Assembly (NCBI RefSeq): GCF_017742245.1
Contig: NZ_JAGHKO010000014.1
Coordinates: 1-64,000, forward strand
Direction of reading: 5' to 3'
DNA length: 64,000 nt
Origin: Niastella soli
Lineage (GTDB): Bacteria > Bacteroidota > Bacteroidia > Chitinophagales > Chitinophagaceae
In this document: positions 63,095 to 64,000 of the stretch, in pieces
Layout of the letters: each line of letters begins with the position of its first letter
Position numbering within the stretch: the first letter of the stretch is position 1
Position numbers and translations under genes: made by a program
The notes under the pieces: model-generated
What the model was told of the DNA's origin: nothing
Database searches by the model: none
Seen by the model: only the letters and a program-made list of their open reading frames with translations

Positions 63095-64000
63095 TTATTT
63101 TCTTTTTTTGATCATCAACTGCACCACCGGTTCAATCAATTTGCGCGAAGCGGTATTGTCCAAATGCAATCCATCGGCAGTCATGCTTTCTATATCAAGA
63201 CCGGGTGTTTTGAAACCATTCACAAACAAACAACCATTGCGTTTTGCTATCTGCTCAAATGCTTTGCTCATGGCCGCCACCCTATTGTTGCCACCGGCAT
63301 ATTTTTCTGTTGCTTCGGCTTTGGAACCATAGGGCGTGGGGGCGATAATGATGATGGAAGCTTTATTGATGGCCGGATAACTGCACCCTTTTATTTTTCT
63401 TATTAACAATTCCAGATTAGCATGCACTTCCTGTTGTCTGTTGGCAAATACGGCCTTCCCATCGTTGGTACCCAGATCCAGTACAATGAAATCGTATGGA
63501 CGGCCCCCCGTATGCTCAGCTGCTTTTTTAAGGTTCTCATCTATCATCATCAACGAGTTCAGGGTGCTGTCGCCATTGTTCACAAACCCGATTGTGCGGC
63601 CCGATTTGCTGAGATTGAACACGTCTGCACCCGGCAATGCCCATTCCAGTTGTTTGGGCCAGCTATAGGGAAAGGAACCATTGCTATCGCCCAGGGTAAA
63701 AATATTCAGCGCAACAGTAGCTACATTTACTTTTACTGGTTTTATTCCAGTGTGGGTTGGTTGTACCTGTTTGATAGTACCATCCGCATTGAATTCCATT
63801 TTATCAATACACACTTCCCGGTTGTAGCCCGCCTCGCGGCCCATGTTTATTCCATTGGGATAATTGAAGCGATGATACACCAGGTACCATTCATCCCTGC
63901 CGGGCACCTGAATGGTGGAGTTGTGCCCGGTACCATAAATACCGGCAATTGAATCTTTAAACACTACCAGGTTATTGGCGGGAATATTTATTTTCTCCAG
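63095..64000 (-). CDS. GH43-SGNH hydrolase fusion, partial (5' end beyond window)
   Basis: The frame is open through the right edge (first residues seen LEKINIPANNLV), so the N-terminal part is missing. The visible start is the end of a GH43 propeller (GTGHNSTIQVPGRDEWYLVY, HRFNYPNGINMGREAGYNRE). It is joined to an SGNH/GDSL hydrolase: nucleophile block LGDSNGSFPYSWP, GRTIGFVNNGDS, block III-like LDLGTNDGKAVF and the catalytic Asp-His block TADGLHLDNTASRKL. Such a fusion would couple arabinosidase-type cleavage with deacetylation. It fits the neighbouring pectate lyase. Confidence 0.85.
   Translation of the reverse strand: MEKINIPANNLVVFKDSIAGIYGTGHNSTIQVPGRDEWYLVYHRFNYPNGINMGREAGYNREVCIDKMEFNADGTIKQVQPTHTGIKPVKVNVATVALNIFTLGDSNGSFPYSWPKQLEWALPGADVFNLSKSGRTIGFVNNGDSTLNSLMMIDENLKKAAEHTGGRPYDFIVLDLGTNDGKAVFANRQQEVHANLELLIRKIKGCSYPAINKASIIIIAPTPYGSKAEATEKYAGGNNRVAAMSKAFEQIAKRNGCLFVNGFKTPGLDIESMTADGLHLDNTASRKLIEPVVQLMIKKRK

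Overview
The window reads as a chromosomal segment of a glycan-degrading Bacteroidota, most likely of the Chitinophagaceae type (Chitinophaga/Niastella-like). Evidence: four SusC-class TonB-dependent receptors with three partner SusD lipoproteins, a hybrid two-component system (HTCS), many short lipoboxes of the form LxxSC, weak or absent Shine-Dalgarno sequences, and promoter-like TAnnTTTG boxes. No rRNA, tRNA, CRISPR array, transposase or phage gene was seen. The genus is an inference.

Layout. 1-7400: a SusC gene on the minus strand whose SusD partner would lie off the left edge, three small secreted minus-strand proteins (one frameshifted), and the collapsed remnant of an HTCS gene. 7430-20285: an intact HTCS, an alpha/beta hydrolase, then a susC-susD-GH2 operon closed by a strong terminator and preceded by a 21-bp-spaced direct repeat that could be the HTCS target. 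20377-27749: a NAPE-PLD-like metallo-hydrolase overlapping convergently with a YiiX-like papain-fold protein, a 7TM-DISM histidine kinase with a LuxR-type regulator, a GOB-like subclass B3 metallo-beta-lactamase, and small lipoproteins. 27930-33740: a complete RND efflux operon (adaptor, pump, outer-membrane factor) with terminator. 33926-41412: a DUF6263 lipoprotein, a displaced Rhs C-terminal toxin tip with its presumed immunity gene, DUF2306/HxlR, AraC plus aldo/keto reductase, and an SRPBCC protein. 42306-49865: a minus-strand block (YdcF-like protein, beta-propeller, susC, susD). 50990-59860: susC, susD, GH2, GH43. 60092-64000: an SRPBCC/AraC pair, a PL1 pectate lyase lipoprotein and a GH43-SGNH fusion running off the right edge. 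The enzyme set (two GH2, two GH43, PL1, SGNH esterase) fits pectin side chains (arabinan, galactan); the exact substrate cannot be read from sequence.

The most unusual content lies between genes. (i) Tandem heptamer arrays, of several unrelated sequences but always 7 bp in period, sit at or overlap the stop codons of many genes. Some surround conserved cores: a 68-bp core A (two copies, about 76 percent identical without gaps) and a 27-bp core B (two copies, 26/27 identical). The core B copies are inverted and bracket the 42306-49865 susCD block. (ii) A hairpin repeat of about 64 bp with 12-bp terminal inverted repeats (AGACCTGTMAGG) occurs at four places, twice next to the core B arrays. (iii) Two tracts have 11/22-bp periodicity. 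Together these suggest an intergenic repeat system shaping 3' ends and possibly locus rearrangement; this is inference.
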